DNA of 64,000 bases, taken from Leisingera aquimarina DSM 24565 (GTDB taxonomy: Bacteria; Pseudomonadota; Alphaproteobacteria; Rhodobacterales; Rhodobacteraceae). The notes under the pieces are model-generated. The model was given only the letters and a program-made list of their open reading frames with translations. It was not told the DNA's origin and ran no database searches. The stretch covers positions 953,501-1,017,500 of the forward strand of contig NZ_KI421504.1 in assembly GCF_000473165.1 (NCBI RefSeq), read 5' to 3'. The position numbers were made by a program, and so were the translations under genes. Shown here piece by piece: positions 8,623-17,235 of the stretch (positions are counted from its first letter, which is position 1; each line of letters begins with the position of its first letter).

Positions 8623-10767
8623 ATGTTTAACGTTTCGAAAAAATCGATGCAGTGGGGCGAAGAGACGCTCACACTGGAAACCGGCAAGGTTGCCCGCCAG
8701 GCTGATGGCTCTGTGATTGCCACGCTGGGCGAAACCTCGGTCATGGCCAACGTGACCTTTGCCCGTCAGCAGAAGCCCGGCCAGGACTTCTTCCCGCTGA
8801 CCGTGCATTATCAGGAAAAATACTATGCTGCGGGCAAAGTGCCCGGCGGCTTCTTCAAGCGCGAAGCGCGCCCGACCGAAAAAGAAACCCTGACCGCGCG
8901 CCTGATCGACCGTCCGATCCGCCCGCTGTTTGTTCCCGGCTTCAAGAACGAAGTGCTGGTGATGTGCACCGTGCTGAGCCACGATCTGGTCAACGACCCG
9001 GACATGGTTGCAATGATCGCCGCTTCCGCTGCGCTGACTCTGTCGGGCGCACCGTTTATGGGCCCGATCGCAGGCTGCCGCGTTGGATTCGAGGATGGCG
9101 AGTACGTCCTGAACCCGACCGTTGACGACATGCAAGACCTGCGCCTGAACCCGGAACAGCGTCTGGACCTGGTTGTTGCCGGCACCAAAGACGCCGTGAT
9201 GATGGTGGAATCGGAAGCATACGAGCTGTCCGAAGCAGAAATGCTGGGTGCGGTGAAATTTGCCCACGAGCAAATCCAGCCAGTCATCGACCTGATCATC
9301 TCGCTGGCCGAAGAAGCCGCGAAAGAGCCGTTCGACTTCCAGGCGCCGGACTACTCCGAGCTGTACGAAGCCGTCAAAGCTGCCGGCGAAACCGAGATGC
9401 GCGCTGCCTTTGCGATCAGCGACAAGCAAGAGCGCACAGCCGCGGTTGCCGCCGCCCGCGAAACCATCAAGGGGGCGCTGTCCGAAGAGCAGCTGGGTGA
9501 CGCAAACCTGGGTTCCGCGCTGAAAAAGCTGGAAGCCGGCATTCTGCGCGGCGACGTTGTCAAAACCGGCAAGCGTATCGATGGCCGTGCGACTGACGAA
9601 ATCCGTGACATCGTTTCGGAAACCGGCCTGCTGCCGCGGACCCATGGTTCGGCACTGTTCACCCGCGGTGAAACCCAGGGTCTGGTTGTGACCACGCTGG
9701 GCACCGGCGATGACGAGCAGTTCATCGACGCGCTGCACGGCAACTTCAAATCCAACTTCCTGCTGCATTACAATTTCCCTCCCTACTCGGTGGGTGAAGT
9801 TGGCCGTGTTGGCGGCCCCGGCCGCCGCGAAATCGGCCACGGCAAGCTGGCCTGGCGTGCGCTGCAGGCGGTACTGCCCGCGGCAACCGATTTCCCCTAC
9901 ACCATCCGCCTGGTCTCCGAGATCACCGAATCGAACGGTTCATCTTCGATGGCTTCGGTCTGCGGCGGCTCGCTGTCGATGATGGACGCAGGTGTGCCGC
10001 TGAAAGCACCGGTTGCCGGTGTTGCGATGGGCCTGATCCTGGAAGACGATGGCTCCTACGCGATCCTGTCCGACATCCTGGGTGACGAAGACCACCTCGG
10101 CGACATGGACTTCAAAGTGGCAGGCACCGAAAACGGCATCACCTCGCTGCAGATGGACATCAAGGTTGCAGGCATCACGCCCGAGATCATGGAGAAAGCC
10201 CTGGCCCAGGCCAAAGACGGCCGGATCCACATCCTCGGCGAGATGGCGAAAGCTCTGACAGAAGCGTCCGAATTCTCGGTCCACGCTCCGCGCATCGAGA
10301 CCATGCAGATCCCGACCGACAAGATCCGTGAAGTGATCGGTTCCGGCGGCAAGGTGATCCGCGAGATCGTCGAAGTGTCCGGCGCCAAGGTCGACATCAA
10401 CGACGATGGCGTGATCAAGATCGCCAGCCCGAACGGCGAGGCCATCAAGAAGGCCTATGACATGATTTATTCGATCGTGGCAGAGCCGGAAGAAGGCCAA
10501 GTCTACACCGGCAAGGTTGTGAAGATCGTCGACTTCGGCGCCTTTGTGAACTTCTTCGGCAAGCGCGACGGCCTGGTGCACGTCAGCCAGATCGAAAACC
10601 GCCGCCTGAACCATCCTTCGGACGTTCTGAAGGAAGGCCAGGAAGTGAAGGTCAAGCTGCTGGGCTTTGATGACCGCGGCAAGGTCCGCCTGTCGATGAA
10701 AATCGTGGATCAGGAAACCGGCGAAGAAATCGCGCCGGAAAAGAAAGAAAAAGCAGAGCAGGACTGA
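8623..10767 (+). CDS. pnp: Polyribonucleotide nucleotidyltransferase (PNPase)
   Basis: Phosphorolytic 3'-5' exoribonuclease of the RNA degradosome, 714 residues. Two RNase PH domains are visible: the first with [21 protein letters not shown], the second after about residue 320 with [11 protein letters not shown] and [12 protein letters not shown]. They are followed by a KH domain ([10 protein letters not shown] near 572) and an S1 domain (from about 625, [11 protein letters not shown]). The C-terminus is a charged KKEKAEQD tail. Usual bacterial order is rpsO directly before pnp; here rpsO lies about 10 kb downstream and pnp has its own leader and terminator. Confidence 0.97.
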   Translation: MFNVSKKSMQWGEETLTLETGKVARQADGSVIATLGETSVMANVTFARQQKPGQDFFPLTVHYQEKYYAAGKVPGGFFKREARPTEKETLTARLIDRPIRPLFVPGFKNEVLVMCTVLSHDLVNDPDMVAMIAASAALTLSGAPFMGPIAGCRVGFEDGEYVLNPTVDDMQDLRLNPEQRLDLVVAGTKDAVMMVESEAYELSEAEMLGAVKFAHEQIQPVIDLIISLAEEAAKEPFDFQAPDYSELYEAVKAAGETEMRAAFAISDKQERTAAVAAARETIKGALSEEQLGDANLGSALKKLEAGILRGDVVKTGKRIDGRATDEIRDIVSETGLLPRTHGSALFTRGETQGLVVTTLGTGDDEQFIDALHGNFKSNFLLHYNFPPYSVGEVGRVGGPGRREIGHGKLAWRALQAVLPAATDFPYTIRLVSEITESNGSSSMASVCGGSLSMMDAGVPLKAPVAGVAMGLILEDDGSYAILSDILGDEDHLGDMDFKVAGTENGITSLQMDIKVAGITPEIMEKALAQAKDGRIHILGEMAKALTEASEFSVHAPRIETMQIPTDKIREVIGSGGKVIREIVEVSGAKVDINDDGVIKIASPNGEAIKKAYDMIYSIVAEPEEGQVYTGKVVKIVDFGAFVNFFGKRDGLVHVSQIENRRLNHPSDVLKEGQEVKVKLLGFDDRGKVRLSMKIVDQETGEEIAPEKKEKAEQD

Positions 10768-10792
10768 TCCCAGTCTGACTGCACATAAACAG

Positions 10793-10825
10793 CCCGGGGC
10801 GCGCGATCCGTGCCCCGGGTTTTCC
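10793..10825 (+). terminator. Rho-independent terminator of pnp
   Basis: Perfect 8-bp stem CCCGGGGC (10793-10800) / GCCCCGGG (10812-10819) followed by TTTTCC. It starts 26 bases after the pnp stop codon and separates pnp from the glycosyltransferase. Confidence 0.85.
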
Positions 10826-10843
10826 ATTTTCGCCGGGACGCTC

Positions 10844-11728
10844 ATGGAACAGTCTTTGCCGCCCCGTGTGACCATCATTACGGTCACCTATAATTCTTCT
10901 GCCGTTGTTGAGAGCCTGTTGCGCTCCATTCCATCTTCGGTGCCTTGCATTCTGGTCGACAACGCCTCCCGGGATGCGGAAGACACCTGTGCCCTGGCCG
11001 CAGCGCATGGCGCCCGGTTCATTGAAAATCCGGAGAACACCGGCTTTGGTCCGGCCTGCAATCAGGGGGCTGCACAGGCCGGCACGGAGTTTCTGTTTTT
11101 TGTGAATCCCGATGCCGAACTGTTCGAGGACACGCTGGAGCATCTGTTAGATGCCGCCGATGCACACCCCGAAGCATCCGCCTTCAATACCCGCATTGTC
11201 AAAGGTGACGGATCGCTGTTCTTCAAGCGCCGCAGCAAGCTGATTGCGAAATCTCTGTGGCTGGGGCGGGATGCCGCGAACCAGGACGGCGAGGTTCCGG
11301 TGCTGTCCGGCGGTGCCATGCTGGTGCGCAAATCCGCCTTCGAACAGGTTGACGGGTTCGACCCGAAGATTTTTCTGTTCCACGAGGACGACGACCTCAG
11401 CCTGCGCCTGAAGGCGGAATGCGGGCCGCTGCGTTATGTTTACGGTGCGCAGGTCCGGCATCTGTTGGGGCACTCCACCGAACGCTCAGCCAAAACCGCG
11501 GCTTTGAAAGCCTGGTACATGGGCCAGTCGCGCGTCTATGGCGCCCGCAAGCACGGCGTGCCTTTTGGCTTCCTGCGGGCGTTGGGGGAGGCGTCGCTGC
11601 AATTGGTCTCACCGCTGAACCTGTTGTCGGCGCGCAAACGGTCCAAGAACTGGTACTACTTCCGCGCCATCCTTAGCAGCGCCGGCCAGAAGTCCGCAGA
11701 CCGCCCGCCGCCTTGGCAGCAAGTCTGA
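10844..11728 (+). CDS. Glycosyltransferase family 2 (rhamnosyltransferase-like)
   Basis: A 294-residue GT-A fold transferase. It opens with RVTIITVTYNSS, has the nucleotide-sugar segment LVDNASRD, the DxD-like site NPDAE near 88-92, an LSGGAMLVRK acceptor segment near 155-165 and HEDDDLSLRL near 180. This layout fits the WbbL/rhamnosyltransferase branch of GT2 that builds O-antigen or capsule. No membrane segment is obvious. It is followed after 42 bases by an RgpF-like gene, which supports a role in a rhamnose-containing surface polysaccharide. The exact sugar is not readable from the sequence. Confidence 0.85.
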   Translation: MEQSLPPRVTIITVTYNSSAVVESLLRSIPSSVPCILVDNASRDAEDTCALAAAHGARFIENPENTGFGPACNQGAAQAGTEFLFFVNPDAELFEDTLEHLLDAADAHPEASAFNTRIVKGDGSLFFKRRSKLIAKSLWLGRDAANQDGEVPVLSGGAMLVRKSAFEQVDGFDPKIFLFHEDDDLSLRLKAECGPLRYVYGAQVRHLLGHSTERSAKTAALKAWYMGQSRVYGARKHGVPFGFLRALGEASLQLVSPLNLLSARKRSKNWYYFRAILSSAGQKSADRPPPWQQV

Positions 11729-11770
11729 CCCGGCTGGCACACCAATAGTTGCAATTTACAGGCGTCCTGC

Positions 11771-12946
11771 ATGAAACGGCCCCCGCTTTGGAAAATCACC
11801 CGCGAGCTGCAACGCCCGTTGCAGCAGATCACCCAGCTGCCCAGCCGCCTCGGCTCGCTGCTGCTGGGGCGCTGGTGTTACGACGCGTTCCTGGCGCGCA
11901 AGATTCGCTGCACCGAGGGCGCTATACCGCCCGGGCCGCAGCCTGCGGTCTATCTGATCTTTCCCAGTCAGGGCCTGCAAGCCTCGCATTTCATCGCTCT
12001 GCGCTATCTGATCGACAGCGGCTATGCCCCGGTTGTGGTCTCCAACGTCCCGCTTAGCGGTGCCGACCGGCAGCGGCTGAGCGAGGTCTGCTGGCTGTGC
12101 ATGGAACGGCCCAATTTCGGGTATGACTTTGGCGGCTACCGCGACGGGTTGCTGACGGCGCACGCGCGGCTGGAACAGATTGACCGGCTGGTGCTGCTGA
12201 ATGATTCCTCCTGGTTTCCGCTGCCAGGGGCAGGCGACTGGCTGACGGAAGCACAGGCGCTGAATGCGGACTTCGCGGCTGCCGCCTGCAACTACGGCCA
12301 TCCGCGGGTGGAGGCAGAGAACTTCCGCAGCATCAATTGGGGGTATTCTACCGCCAGCCGCAATTTCCAGTACTGTTCTTATGCGCTGATGCTGTCAGGG
12401 CGGCTGATGGAGGACCCGGGGTTCATCAGGTTCTGGAAGCGTTTCCCGCTGACCAACAACAAGAAATTCATCGTCCGCCGCGGTGAAACCGGCCTCACCC
12501 AATGGGTTCTGGCACATGGGTTTTCGCATGGTGCCGTGCTGAAGACTGCAGATTTGGATCAGCGGCTGGCGCAATTGCCACGGGACAGGATCCGGCGCAT
12601 CGCCGAAGAAACTGTCATCTTCGGCCGCCCCAGCCTGGCGGCGCTGAAGGCCCGGCTGCTGTCAAACGACGACGCCCCAACGGAAGATTACCTGTCTTTC
12701 ATCCTGACCGCTGTTGCCACACAAGGTGTCAGTTATACGCTGCCCGCCTACCTGCATGCCGAGGCGGGGTTTGCATTCCTCAAGAAATCGTCCTGCTGGC
12801 TGACCCGGGACGGGTCGGATATCACTCTGCGTTTTGCAGCCGGGCTGACAGGCGAGGCTGGTCAAGCCTTTGCCGCAGAGGCGCGCCAACTGCGTCAAAG
12901 CCGGGCGCCGGACTTTCCACCGGCACCGAACGGGTTTCAGCCATAA
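11771..12946 (+). CDS. Rhamnan synthesis F-like (RgpF) glycan biosynthesis protein
   Basis: A 391-residue protein recognised by the segment RPNFGYDFGGYRDGL (residues about 115-129) followed by RLVLLNDSSWFPL, which are hallmarks of the RgpF family involved in rhamnan and O-polysaccharide assembly. YLIFPSQGLQASHFIALRYL near the N-terminus is a Rossmann-like start. No signal peptide or membrane span is clear, suggesting a cytoplasmic or membrane-associated enzyme. It sits with the GT2 gene as a two-gene polysaccharide unit outside any large polysaccharide locus visible here. Confidence 0.78.
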   Translation: MKRPPLWKITRELQRPLQQITQLPSRLGSLLLGRWCYDAFLARKIRCTEGAIPPGPQPAVYLIFPSQGLQASHFIALRYLIDSGYAPVVVSNVPLSGADRQRLSEVCWLCMERPNFGYDFGGYRDGLLTAHARLEQIDRLVLLNDSSWFPLPGAGDWLTEAQALNADFAAAACNYGHPRVEAENFRSINWGYSTASRNFQYCSYALMLSGRLMEDPGFIRFWKRFPLTNNKKFIVRRGETGLTQWVLAHGFSHGAVLKTADLDQRLAQLPRDRIRRIAEETVIFGRPSLAALKARLLSNDDAPTEDYLSFILTAVATQGVSYTLPAYLHAEAGFAFLKKSSCWLTRDGSDITLRFAAGLTGEAGQAFAAEARQLRQSRAPDFPPAPNGFQP

Positions 12947-12980
12947 AACAAAAAAGAACAAGCCGCCCGAAGGCGGCTTG
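12944..12980 (-). terminator. Rho-independent terminator of the peroxiredoxin gene
   Basis: Perfect 9-bp stem CAAGCCGCC / GGCGGCTTG (12959-12967 and 12972-12980) with a 4-base loop that reads TTCG on the minus strand, followed on that strand by TTCTTTTTTGTTTT. It lies 25 bases after the peroxiredoxin stop. The T-run is only on the minus side. Confidence 0.9.
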
Positions 12981-13005
12981 CGAACATTGCGATGGCGAAC
13001 GCGGG

Positions 13006-13659
13006 TTACTCCGGTGCCTTGGTCTTGCGCAGATAGGGGAAGATGGTCTCGAACTCGCCGAACTTCGCCTTGGCGTCCTCGTTTGATACGGTAGGCGGAA
13101 TGATCACATCCTCGCCGGGCACCCAGTTCGCCGGGGTGGCAACGCCCTTGCCCAGCGACATTTGAAGGCCGTCCAGCGCCCGCAGGATCTCGGCAAAGTT
13201 GCGGCCCACGGTCATCGGATAAGTCATCGACAGTTTCAGCTGCTTGTCCGGGCCTATGATGAACACCGACCGCACGGTGGCGCTGTCCGCCGGGGTGCGG
13301 CCATCGGGCAAATACGCTTCGGCAGGCAGCATGTCGAAGGCTTTGGAAACCGCCAGCCCGTCATCAGCGATGATCGGGAAGCCCGGCACGGCCTTGCCGT
13401 ATTCCTCGATGTCCTTTTTCCATTTCTTATGGTCCTCAACACCGTCAACCGAAACGCCAAGGACCTTGGTGTTGCGCTTGCTCCATTCCTCGCTCAGCTG
13501 CGCCACGGCGGAAAACTCGGTGGTGCAGACCGGGGTGAAATCCTTGGGGTGCGAGAACAGGATCGCCCAGCTGTCACCGATCCAGTCATGGAAGGTGATG
13601 GTGCCCTGATCCGTTTCCGCAGTAAAATCGGGGACAGTGTCGTTAATGCGCAAACCCAT
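13006..13659 (-). CDS. 1-Cys peroxiredoxin (Prx6 type)
   Basis: Thiol peroxidase of 217 residues reducing H2O2 and organic hydroperoxides in the cytoplasm. The active site PVCTTE places the peroxidatic Cys at residue 45, and it is the only Cys in the protein, which makes it a 1-Cys enzyme. The long C-terminal domain (VATPANWVPGEDVIIPP) is typical of the Prx6 subfamily. AAGGAG precedes the ATG by about 8 bases. It is divergent from the aldehyde dehydrogenase with about 290 bases between. No OxyR gene is adjacent. Confidence 0.93.
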   Translation of the reverse strand: MGLRINDTVPDFTAETDQGTITFHDWIGDSWAILFSHPKDFTPVCTTEFSAVAQLSEEWSKRNTKVLGVSVDGVEDHKKWKKDIEEYGKAVPGFPIIADDGLAVSKAFDMLPAEAYLPDGRTPADSATVRSVFIIGPDKQLKLSMTYPMTVGRNFAEILRALDGLQMSLGKGVATPANWVPGEDVIIPPTVSNEDAKAKFGEFETIFPYLRKTKAPE

Positions 13660-13947
13660 GGCGGTATCTCCTTGTCATATGAATTTTGAGTCGTCTTGAC
13701 TGCAACCTAAGTAGTCTAGCGCAACGATACAGCCCCCGTACCGGGAAACCACGAAAAATTGCCGCAAGCCCCCACGGCGAAGAATTGCAACCGTTCCAAG
13801 GGGCCATTGACAGTGTCCGCGATAATTTGATCAAATTACGCGGCGATGCCTTTGCCCCGCCCTTGCCCCCATGCCGGAGCAGTGACACAGTGGCCGCGAA
13901 ACCGGCAAGGCGGTAACCGGAATACCTCTGACTTGGGAGATCCCGAC

Positions 13948-15387
13948 ATGATCGAGAAACGCGAATTTTACATCAACGGCCAGTGGGCCGCTCCTGCTGC
14001 TTCAAACGATTTCGAAGTGGTAAACCCCTCGACCGAAGAACCCTGTGCAGTAATCTCGCTGGGGTCCGAGGCTGATACCAACGCCGCCGTTGCCGCGGCC
14101 AAGGCCGCACTGCCTGGCTGGATGAATACCCCGGTGGAAGAGCGCATTGCGCTGGTTGAGAAGCTGGTGGATGTCTATGAGGCCCGCGCCGAAGATCTGG
14201 CCCAGGCGATGTCGCTGGAAATGGGCGCACCGATCGACATGGCGCGCACGTCGCAGGCCGGAGCGGGAAGCTGGCACCTGCGCAACTTCATCACCGCGGC
14301 CAAGGAGTTTCCCTTTGACGGGCCGCTGAACGACCGCAGCCCGAACGACCGCATCATCCACGAAGCGGTGGGCGTCTGCGCCTTGATCACGCCGTGGAAC
14401 TGGCCGATGAATCAGGTGACGCTCAAGGTTGGCGCAGCGGCGGTTGCCGGGTGCACCATGGTTCTGAAGCCTTCAGAGCAAAGCCCGCTGAACGCAATGA
14501 TCTTTGCCGAGCTGATGGATGAGGCCGGCTTCCCGGCAGGTGTCTTCAACTTAGTGAACGGCGACGGCCCGGGTGTTGGCTCGCAGCTCACCACCCATCC
14601 GGATGTGGACATGATCTCCTTCACCGGCTCCACCCGCGCAGGGATCGCGATTACCCAGGCTGCGGCTCCGACCCTGAAAAAGGTGGATCTGGAGCTGGGC
14701 GGCAAAGGCGCCAATGTGATTTTTGAAGATGCCGACGAGAAGGCGGTGAAGCGCGGCGTGCTGCACATGATGCAAAACACCGGTCAAAGCTGCAACGCGC
14801 CCAGCCGGATGCTGGTGCAGAACAGCATCTATGACCGCGTGGTTGCCGAGGCGGCGGAAGTGGCTGCGAAGGTCGAGGTCGGCCCGGCCAGCCAGGAAGG
14901 CCGTCACATCGGTCCGGTGGTGAACGAGATGCAGTGGACCAAGATCCAGGACCTGATCCAGCAAGGCATCGATGAAGGCGCCAAGCTGATTGCCGGCGGC
15001 ACTGGACGTCCGGACGGTTTGAACAAGGGTTACTATGTAAAGCCCACGGTCTTTGCCGATGTGAACAACCAGATGACCATCGCGCGCGAAGAAATCTTTG
15101 GCCCGGTTCTGTCGATCATTCCCTTCGAGAATGAGGAAGACGCGATCGGGATCGCCAACGACACGCCCTATGGGCTGACCAACTATGTGCAGACCCAGGA
15201 TGGCGCCCGCGCCAACCGCATGGCTCGCGCGCTGCGCTCCGGCATGGTCGAGATGAACGGCAAGTCGCGCTCGGCCGGTTCGCCCTTCGGCGGCATGAAA
15301 CAGTCCGGTAAAGGCCGTGAAGGCGGTAAATGGGGCATCGAGGACTTCCTGGAAGTGAAGGCCGTCGGCGGCTGGGTGGCCGAATAA
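13948..15387 (+). CDS. NAD(P)-dependent aldehyde dehydrogenase
   Basis: A 479-residue member of the ALDH superfamily that oxidises an aldehyde to the acid. The catalytic Cys282 lies in NTGQSCNAPSR and the general-base Glu249 in LELGGKGAN. PWNWP near 150 and FTGSTRAG near 229 form the cofactor site. The Rhodobacteraceae have many such enzymes and the substrate cannot be told from sequence alone. The start at 13948 gives a normal N-terminus (MIEKREFYINGQW) with GGGAG upstream. It stands alone between its own terminator and the divergent peroxiredoxin. Confidence 0.9.
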   Translation: MIEKREFYINGQWAAPAASNDFEVVNPSTEEPCAVISLGSEADTNAAVAAAKAALPGWMNTPVEERIALVEKLVDVYEARAEDLAQAMSLEMGAPIDMARTSQAGAGSWHLRNFITAAKEFPFDGPLNDRSPNDRIIHEAVGVCALITPWNWPMNQVTLKVGAAAVAGCTMVLKPSEQSPLNAMIFAELMDEAGFPAGVFNLVNGDGPGVGSQLTTHPDVDMISFTGSTRAGIAITQAAAPTLKKVDLELGGKGANVIFEDADEKAVKRGVLHMMQNTGQSCNAPSRMLVQNSIYDRVVAEAAEVAAKVEVGPASQEGRHIGPVVNEMQWTKIQDLIQQGIDEGAKLIAGGTGRPDGLNKGYYVKPTVFADVNNQMTIAREEIFGPVLSIIPFENEEDAIGIANDTPYGLTNYVQTQDGARANRMARALRSGMVEMNGKSRSAGSPFGGMKQSGKGREGGKWGIEDFLEVKAVGGWVAE

Positions 15388-15408
15388 ATCCGCAGCCTTA
15401 GAAGTCAT

Positions 15409-15441
15409 GGAAAGCCGCCTGTCCGGGCGGCTTTCCTGTTT
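15409..15441 (+). terminator. Terminator of the aldehyde dehydrogenase
   Basis: Perfect 11-bp stem GGAAAGCCGCC (15409-15419) / GGCGGCTTTCC (15426-15436), loop TGTCCG, followed by TGTTTG. It begins 22 bases after the stop. Confidence 0.8.
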
Positions 15442-15489
15442 GCGGGGTTGAATTTGGGACACCGGCAGTGCTCCCGCGTCTTCATTCCA

Positions 15490-15544
15490 CCCGGCTGCGC
15501 CGGGCAGTCCTCAGCCTTGGGCGTGGCCCGTGCTGTGCACGGGC
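15490..15544. repeat. Tandem GC hairpins, candidate repeated palindromic element (copy 1)
   Basis: CCCGGC-TGC-GCCGGG (15490-15504) followed by a TTGGGCGTGG core and GCCCGTGC-TGT-GCACGGGC (15526-15544). It lies between the convergent aldehyde dehydrogenase and azlD genes. The TTGGGC core with an adjoining GC hairpin recurs near 35166 and 52554. Confidence 0.45.
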
Positions 15545-15565
15545 AGGGGGCCTGCGCGGGGTTGG

Positions 15566-15862
15566 TCAGAAATAGGCTCTAAGCAGGTAGATCGCTGCTA
15601 TTCCGGCAGCCATAGTCAGGGGCAGGCTGCGCGTGGCAAGTGCCACTGCCAGGGCCACCGTTCCGGCGGCCCATTCCTGCGGGCCGCCCCGCATCAGGAG
15701 GTAGGTGACCAGCGACAGGATCAGGCAGCCCGGCAGCGCCTGCAGGCCGCGCGCCCAAGGACCGTGATCCGGCAGCCGTTGGCCCAGCAGATAACCGGAC
15801 AGCCGCACCGCAAAAGTAGCCGCTGCCAGCCCGAGAATCAGGATCCATGTTTCAGTCATCAT
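15566..15862 (-). CDS. azlD: AzlD-family branched-chain amino acid exporter subunit
   Basis: A 98-residue membrane protein with three to four hydrophobic segments. The pattern WILILGLAAATFAVRLSGY ... LPGCLILSLVTYLL ... TRSLPLTMAAGIAAI is typical of AzlD. AzlC and AzlD together form an exporter for branched-chain amino acids and analogues such as azaleucine in other bacteria. The start overlaps the azlC stop (reading ATGATGACTGA), so the two are translationally coupled. Confidence 0.88.
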   Translation of the reverse strand: MMTETWILILGLAAATFAVRLSGYLLGQRLPDHGPWARGLQALPGCLILSLVTYLLMRGGPQEWAAGTVALAVALATRSLPLTMAAGIAAIYLLRAYF

Positions 15863-16565
15863 TCAGCACTCCGGCAAGGACCGCTCCGCCCAGACCGCCC
15901 AGGATCAGTGTCCAGGTGGGATCCATCGGCGTTAAGAGACCTGCCAGCAATACGATGGCCACAGAACCGGCCCAGGGCAAAAGCATGGTTGAACCGTTCC
16001 ACAGCGACCGGAGAATGGCGATGAAAGCTGCGGTGAAAGCAAAATCCATACCCAGGGCCTTGGGTTCAGGCACAGTGCTGGCAAAACTCGCGCCTGCCAC
16101 TGTGGACAGCACCCAGACTGCAATCAGCCCGATTCCGCCGCCAATCAAATACCAGTAACCGGCTTGATGGCCACGGGCGCGCATCGCGTGCATCAGGGCC
16201 CAATTTTCGTCCGTGGCCAGATGCACACCTAGCAGCACTTGCCACCAGGGCCGTCCGGAATACTCATCCCGGAGCGAGGCCGTGATCAGAAGCAGCCGCA
16301 GGTTCAGTGCCAGCCCGGCCAGGATGGCTGCACCCGCGCCGGTGCCGGCAGCCAGCCGCTCCACTGCGATGATCTGCGAAGATCCGGCAAAGACGATGGT
16401 GCCCATTACTCCGGTCTGCAGCCCATCCATGCTTGCCTGTGCTGCGAGCAGGCCGAAAGCCAGCCCATAGACAGCAACGCCGGCAGCCAATGGCAGGATA
16501 TCCCGCAGTCCGGAGGTCAGCTGGCTGAAGGCGGGGGGCCGGGCAGAGATGTTCTGGATTGCCAT
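15852..16565 (-). CDS. azlC: AzlC-family branched-chain amino acid exporter, main subunit
   Basis: A 237-residue inner-membrane protein with about six membrane spans. Recognised by GVAVYGLAFGLLAAQ, GTIVFAGSSQIIAVE, LALNLRLLLITASL and HLATDENWAL, the standard AzlC landmarks. The start at 16565 (MAIQNIS) is chosen over longer frames because these would run across the promoter and operators upstream; GAGGAA lies about 8-9 bases before it. It is divergently paired with an XRE-cupin regulator whose likely operators lie in the azlC promoter. Confidence 0.9.
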   Translation of the reverse strand: MAIQNISARPPAFSQLTSGLRDILPLAAGVAVYGLAFGLLAAQASMDGLQTGVMGTIVFAGSSQIIAVERLAAGTGAGAAILAGLALNLRLLLITASLRDEYSGRPWWQVLLGVHLATDENWALMHAMRARGHQAGYWYLIGGGIGLIAVWVLSTVAGASFASTVPEPKALGMDFAFTAAFIAILRSLWNGSTMLLPWAGSVAIVLLAGLLTPMDPTWTLILGGLGGAVLAGVLNDD

Positions 16566-16606
16566 TGAGGGCAGTTCCTCTGGAAACGGGGTATGATTTC
16601 GCTTAA

Positions 16607-16678
16607 ACCGAACGCAAGTTTTGTATACCGAACGGCACGTTCGTTCGTCAAGTCGAACGAGAAGGTGAAATATCGAAC
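16607..16678. promoter_or_regulatory. Operator cluster between azlC and its XRE-cupin regulator
   Basis: A perfect palindrome CGAACG-GCA-CGTTCG (16629-16643) lies inside the azlC promoter spacer. The same half-site recurs as ACCGAACG at 16607 and 16627 (exactly 20 bases apart), GTTCG at 16643, CGAACG at 16654 and CGAAC at 16674 directly before the regulator's ATG. Such clustering suggests cooperative binding by the adjacent regulator, controlling both directions. Confidence 0.7.
16622..16651 (-). promoter_or_regulatory. Sigma-70-type promoter of azlCD
   Basis: On the minus strand TTGACG (16651-16646) and TATACA (16627-16622) are separated by 18 bases, a near-consensus housekeeping promoter. 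Transcription would start near 16615 and give an untranslated leader of about 50 bases. The spacer contains the main operator palindrome. Confidence 0.75.
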
Positions 16679-17227
16679 ATGTCAGCACCTCATCAAATGA
16701 TTGCTGCCGCCATCCAACGCGAGCGCAGCCGCGCCGGAATGTCGCTGTCGGGGCTGGCCGCACAGGCTGGAATTGCCAAATCAACCCTTTCGCAGCTTGA
16801 AGCCGGTAACGGAAATCCCAGCGTAGAGACGCTTTGGGCACTGGCCGCAGCGCTGGACGTTCCGCTGAGCTTGCTGTTTGAGACCGAGGCGCCTGCCACT
16901 AGGCTCATCCGCGCAAGTGAGGGGGAGGTGCTGGAGTCGGAGCAGTCAGACTTCGCTGCCGTTCTATTGTCCCGCAGCCCGCCGAATGTGCGCCGGGATG
17001 TCTACCGCGTGGTGATGCAGCCGGGCGAAACCCGCCGCGCCGCGCCGCACCCGCGCGGCACAGTGGAACATATGCTGGTCTGTTCCGGACAGATGCGGGC
17101 AGGGCTGGAAGGACGGGAGGAGCTGCTGTGGCCGGGTGATTACTACAGCTTTCCCGGCGACCACCCGCATAGCTATGAGGCGACGCGGAGCGGCACATTG
17201 TTCCTGATGGTGATGGAGGCGCCCTGA
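16679..17227 (+). CDS. XRE-family regulator with C-terminal cupin
   Basis: A 182-residue transcription factor. Residues about 8-65 form a helix-turn-helix of the XRE type (GMSLSGLAAQAGIAKSTLSQLEAGNGNPS). Residues about 100-180 form a cupin sensor (GTVEHMLVCSGQM ... GDYYSFPGDHPHSYEA). It is divergent from azlCD with 113 bases between. Regulators of this shape often sense small metabolites through the cupin. Here the effector may be a branched-chain amino acid, which is inferred from the neighbour only. Confidence 0.88.
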   Translation: MSAPHQMIAAAIQRERSRAGMSLSGLAAQAGIAKSTLSQLEAGNGNPSVETLWALAAALDVPLSLLFETEAPATRLIRASEGEVLESEQSDFAAVLLSRSPPNVRRDVYRVVMQPGETRRAAPHPRGTVEHMLVCSGQMRAGLEGREELLWPGDYYSFPGDHPHSYEATRSGTLFLMVMEAP

Positions 17228-17235
17228 CCGGGGCC

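Noticed and set aside
8482..9840. A 452-codon minus-strand frame opposite pnp.
   Set aside because: The PNPase domains on the plus strand are intact and conserved; the minus frame has no recognisable motif or ribosome site.
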